The notes beneath the pieces were generated by a model. The model saw nothing but the letters and a program-made list of their open reading frames with translations. It did no database searches and was not told the origin of the DNA. From Bacteroidales bacterium UBA4353 (GTDB taxonomy: Bacteria > Bacteroidota > Bacteroidia > Bacteroidales > Paludibacteraceae), in assembly GCA_002394025.1 (NCBI GenBank), contig DGSV01000059.1:13864-22791 (forward strand): a stretch of DNA of 8,928 nt, given 5' to 3'. Positions within the stretch are counted from its first letter, which is position 1, and every line of letters begins with the position of its first letter. The position numbers were made by a program, and so were the translations under genes. Below, piece after piece: positions 6,645 through 8,928 of this stretch.

Positions 6645-7136
6645 ATGAATAAAGAGAATATCATCAGCGATACCGACCGCTCCATGATGCGCGAAGCAAT
6701 TCGTTTGTCACGTGAAAGCGTAGAAAACGGCGGCGGACCATTCGGAGCCGTAATAGCACGCGATGGCGAAATAATAGCCAAATCATCAAACAGCGTCACG
6801 CTGCTTAATGACCCTACGGCACACGCCGAAGTATCATGCATCAGGAAAGCATGCCAAAAACTCAACACCTTTGACCTCACAGGCTGCGTGATATACACTT
6901 CATGCGAACCATGCCCAATGTGCCTCGGAGCTATTTATTGGGCGCATATCGGCAAAATATTCTATGCCAACAACAGAAAAGACGCCGCCGACATTGACTT
7001 CGACGACGACTTCATATACCAAGAACTTGACAAACCATTTGAGCAAAGAGCCACACCTATCATACCACTGCTGCGAGACGAAGCGATAGGAGTATTCAAA
7101 ATGTGGAGCGAAAAAACCGATAAAATAGAATATTAA
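6645..7136 (+). CDS. guaD: guanine deaminase, cytidine-deaminase fold
   Basis: 163 residues, near the 156 of B. subtilis GuaD. The enzyme hydrolyses guanine to xanthine and ammonia in purine salvage and catabolism. The zinc site of the deaminase superfamily is complete: HAE at residues 60-62 (H60 zinc ligand, E62 proton shuttle) and PCPMC with C90 and C93, followed by LGAIYWA. The substrate loop GGGPFGAVI is near the N-terminus. After the core, NNRKDAADIDFDDDFIYQEL and the C-terminal end DKIEY resemble the GuaD C-terminal segment, which swaps between subunits of the dimer. These parts separate it from the related tRNA adenosine deaminase TadA. The gene has its own promoter just upstream and ends 26 bases before secA, with no strong terminator between, so secA may be read from the same transcript. 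Confidence 0.9.
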   Translation: MNKENIISDTDRSMMREAIRLSRESVENGGGPFGAVIARDGEIIAKSSNSVTLLNDPTAHAEVSCIRKACQKLNTFDLTGCVIYTSCEPCPMCLGAIYWAHIGKIFYANNRKDAADIDFDDDFIYQELDKPFEQRATPIIPLLRDEAIGVFKMWSEKTDKIEY

Positions 7137-7162
7137 AAGCATTTTAACATCATAGATTCGCA

Positions 7163-8928
7163 ATGGGATTTTTAAGTTTTTTAAGCAAGATCTTCGGCAA
7201 CAAAAGTGAGCGCGACCTCAAAGCCCTAATGCCCATAGTTGCCAAAGTCAAAGATAAATACGCTGAGGTTGAACGACTCAGCAACGATGAATTACGAACC
7301 CTGTCAGCCCACCTGATGGACGAGATAGCCAATTACGTGGCTCCACAGAAACAAGTCATCGCCGACCTCAGGGCAAGCATCGAAAGTCTTCCTATCGACA
7401 AGCGCGAGAGCGTATTCAAACAAATCGACAAAGAAGAGAAAATCCTCGACAACAAGTTCGAGGAGGTTCTCAACAACATACTTCCCGAAGCTTTCGCCAT
7501 CGTCAAATCCACAGCTGCGCGCTTTGCTGCCAACAGCGAAATACGCGTCAAAGCCACGGACTTTGACCGCCAGTTATCCATAGACCACGACTTCGTGCAT
7601 ATTGACGGCGACATGGCGGTATATCAAAACCACTGGATGGCAGGTGGCAATGAGATAACATGGGACATGGTTCACTATGACGTTCAACTCATAGGCGGCG
7701 TAGTTCTCCACCAAGGCAAGATAGCCGAGATGGCTACGGGCGAAGGCAAAACACTGGTAGCCACATTGCCGGTATTCCTCAACGCACTGACGCACAACGG
7801 TGTACATGTCGTTACCGTCAACGATTACCTCGCCAAGCGTGACTCGGAATGGATGGGACCGATATATATGTTCCATGGGTTATCGGTGGACTGCATCGAC
7901 AAACACAAACCCAATAGTGAAGAGCGCCGCAAAGCCTATCAGGCTGACATCACATTCGGCACCAACAACGAGTTCGGCTTCGACTACCTCCGTGACAACA
8001 TGGCCACCCGCATGACGGACCTGGTGCAGCGCAAGCACCATTACGCCATCGTGGACGAGGTGGACTCCGTCCTTATCGACGACGCCCGTACCCCCCTGAT
8101 TATCTCCGGGCCCATGGAAAAGGCTTCCGGGGATGAGCAGTTCATGGAATATCGGCCCTATGTGGAGAACCTGTACAACAAGCAGCGGGCCTTGGTGAAC
8201 AGCACCCTCAATGAGGCCAAGAAACTCATTGCCGCGGGTGACGAGGCCGAGGGCGGCAAGCTCCTTTTCCGCTGCTACAAGGGCCTGCCCAAGTATCAGC
8301 CCCTCATCAAGTTCCTCTCGGAGCCCGGCATGAAGGCCCTCATGCAGAAGACGGAGGCCTATTACCTGCAGGACAACGAGCGGGAGATGCCCAAGGTGAC
8401 GGACGAGCTTTACTTCGTGATTAACGAGGTGCTCAACACCGTGGACATGACGGACAAGGGACACGATACCCTGGCCGGCAGCGTGAGCGACCCTGACTTC
8501 TTCGTGCTCCCGGACATGGGATCGGCCATTGCGGAAATTACGCAGGATGTGAGCCTGTCCGCCGCCGAGAAGGCGGAAAGGAAGGACGCCCTCATGGAGG
8601 ACTTCTCCCTCAAGAGTGAGCGGGTGCATACCGTAATCCAGCTCCTGAAGGCATACGCGATGTTCACCAAGGATGTGGACTATGTGATAGTGGACAACAA
8701 AGTGAAGATTGTGGACGAGAGCACCGGCCGCATCATGGAAGGCCGGCGCTGGAGCGACGGTCTGCACCAGGCCGTGGAGGCCAAGGAGAACGTGAAGGTG
8801 GAAGCCGCCACCCAGACCTTCGCCACCGTCACCCTGCAGAACTACTTCCGTATGTACCATAAGCTGGCCGGCATGACCGGTACGGCCGAAACGGAGGCAG
8901 GGGAGTTCTGGGACATCTACAAACTGGA
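7163..8928 (+). CDS. secA: preprotein translocase ATPase SecA, N-terminal about 589 codons (cut by window end)
   Basis: SecA is the motor ATPase that drives unfolded preproteins through SecYEG at the inner membrane. The frame opens at MGFLSFLSKIFGNKSERDLK and stays open to the last base. Visible in order: an N-terminal region with the extra helical segment (about residues 60-110) typical of Bacteroidota SecA; NBD1 with Walker A MATGEGKT (190-197) and Walker B DEVD (298-301); LIDDARTPLIISGP; the preprotein cross-linking domain; and the start of NBD2 with MTGTAETEAGEFW. Bacteroidota SecA proteins are about 1,100 residues, so roughly half is missing. Codon use changes abruptly at about codons 265-285: the first part matches the rest of the window, while the remainder is strongly G/C-ending. 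The protein reads as normal SecA across the change, so the gene may be a hybrid of two species. Confidence 0.95.
   Translation, partial: MGFLSFLSKIFGNKSERDLKALMPIVAKVKDKYAEVERLSNDELRTLSAHLMDEIANYVAPQKQVIADLRASIESLPIDKRESVFKQIDKEEKILDNKFEEVLNNILPEAFAIVKSTAARFAANSEIRVKATDFDRQLSIDHDFVHIDGDMAVYQNHWMAGGNEITWDMVHYDVQLIGGVVLHQGKIAEMATGEGKTLVATLPVFLNALTHNGVHVVTVNDYLAKRDSEWMGPIYMFHGLSVDCIDKHKPNSEERRKAYQADITFGTNNEFGFDYLRDNMATRMTDLVQRKHHYAIVDEVDSVLIDDARTPLIISGPMEKASGDEQFMEYRPYVENLYNKQRALVNSTLNEAKKLIAAGDEAEGGKLLFRCYKGLPKYQPLIKFLSEPGMKALMQKTEAYYLQDNEREMPKVTDELYFVINEVLNTVDMTDKGHDTLAGSVSDPDFFVLPDMGSAIAEITQDVSLSAAEKAERKDALMEDFSLKSERVHTVIQLLKAYAMFTKDVDYVIVDNKVKIVDESTGRIMEGRRWSDGLHQAVEAKENVKVEAATQTFATVTLQNYFRMYHKLAGMTGTAETEAGEFWDIYKL
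7953..8016. other. compositional breakpoint inside secA (probable assembly chimera or recombination joint)
   Basis: This stretch encodes the almost invariant SecA segment FGTNNEFGFDYLRDNMA. To its left, counting third positions by eye gives roughly 55% G or C and frequent AAA, GAA and ATA codons, as in the rest of the window. To its right the figure is roughly 85%, with AAG, GTG, CTG, GCC and ATC prevailing and ATA almost absent. The reading frame is preserved. A stretch this conserved at DNA level can be shared by two genomes, which allows a false join or a homologous crossover. Confidence 0.75.

Noticed and set aside
6645..7136. tRNA-specific adenosine deaminase (TadA) as an alternative to guanine deaminase
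   Set aside because: Both share HAE and PCxxC motifs, but the FDDDFIYQEL segment and the C-terminal end resemble GuaD rather than TadA.
7133..7147. AT-rich inverted repeat TTAAAA-GCA-TTTTAA at the end of guaD, considered as a terminator
   Set aside because: The stem has only six A-T pairs, overlaps the stop codon, and has no U-tract after it, so it would be too weak to terminate transcription before secA.
7880..8860. A 326-residue open frame on the minus strand opposite secA
   Set aside because: It is antisense to a clear SecA coding region, and its product is rich in His, Val, Leu and Gly with no recognisable domain. Long antisense frames arise where codons are strongly G/C-ending, so it is a by-product of the composition change.

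Overview
The window looks like a chromosomal housekeeping segment from a member of the Bacteroidales (phylum Bacteroidota). Four things point there: two promoters with the lineage's TTG / 19-20 bp / TAnnTTTG architecture; A-rich leaders with no Shine-Dalgarno motif before most genes; an S16 protein with a long Lys/Glu/Ala tail; and SecA and glycogen debranching enzyme sequences of Bacteroides type. All nine genes are on the + strand and closely packed, with no gene-free stretch over about 100 bases. I cannot assign a genus.

Layout. (1) Bases 1-3950 are a probable operon: the C-terminal part of a ClpC-type AAA+ unfoldase (cut by the left edge), an ArgR-family regulator that starts inside the clpC stop codon, and a GH133-type glycogen debranching enzyme. 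(2) Bases 3951-4659 hold a clear promoter, a short 5'-leader hairpin, rpsP (ribosomal protein S16) and a strong stem-loop. (3) Bases 4660-6590 carry rlmH (23S rRNA pseudouridine-1915 methyltransferase), nudC (NADH pyrophosphatase / NAD-cap hydrolase) and an orphan OmpR-type response regulator whose start overlaps the nudC stop. (4) Bases 6591-8928 hold a second promoter, a guanine deaminase (guaD) and the first about 589 codons of secA, cut by the right edge.

The most important observation is a break inside secA. Up to about base 7950 codon use matches every other gene in the window (many AAA, GAA and ATA codons, mixed third positions). From about base 8016 third positions are overwhelmingly G or C, with AAG, GTG, CTG, GCC and ATC dominant, and this runs to the end of the window. 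The reading frame is unbroken, and the switch falls on the very conserved SecA segment FGTNNEFGFDYLRDNMA. The simplest reading is that two Bacteroidales genomes were joined at a shared conserved stretch, most likely by metagenome assembly and less likely by real recombination. The last about 0.9 kb should not be assumed to belong to the same organism.

Smaller points of interest are an ArgR whose conserved arginine-binding Asp is replaced by Leu, a response regulator lacking the Mg-binding acidic pair, translational coupling of clpC to argR and of nudC to the regulator, and a perfect inverted repeat inside nudC. I found no mobile element, CRISPR array, tRNA or rRNA, and no convincing new defence or metabolic system.
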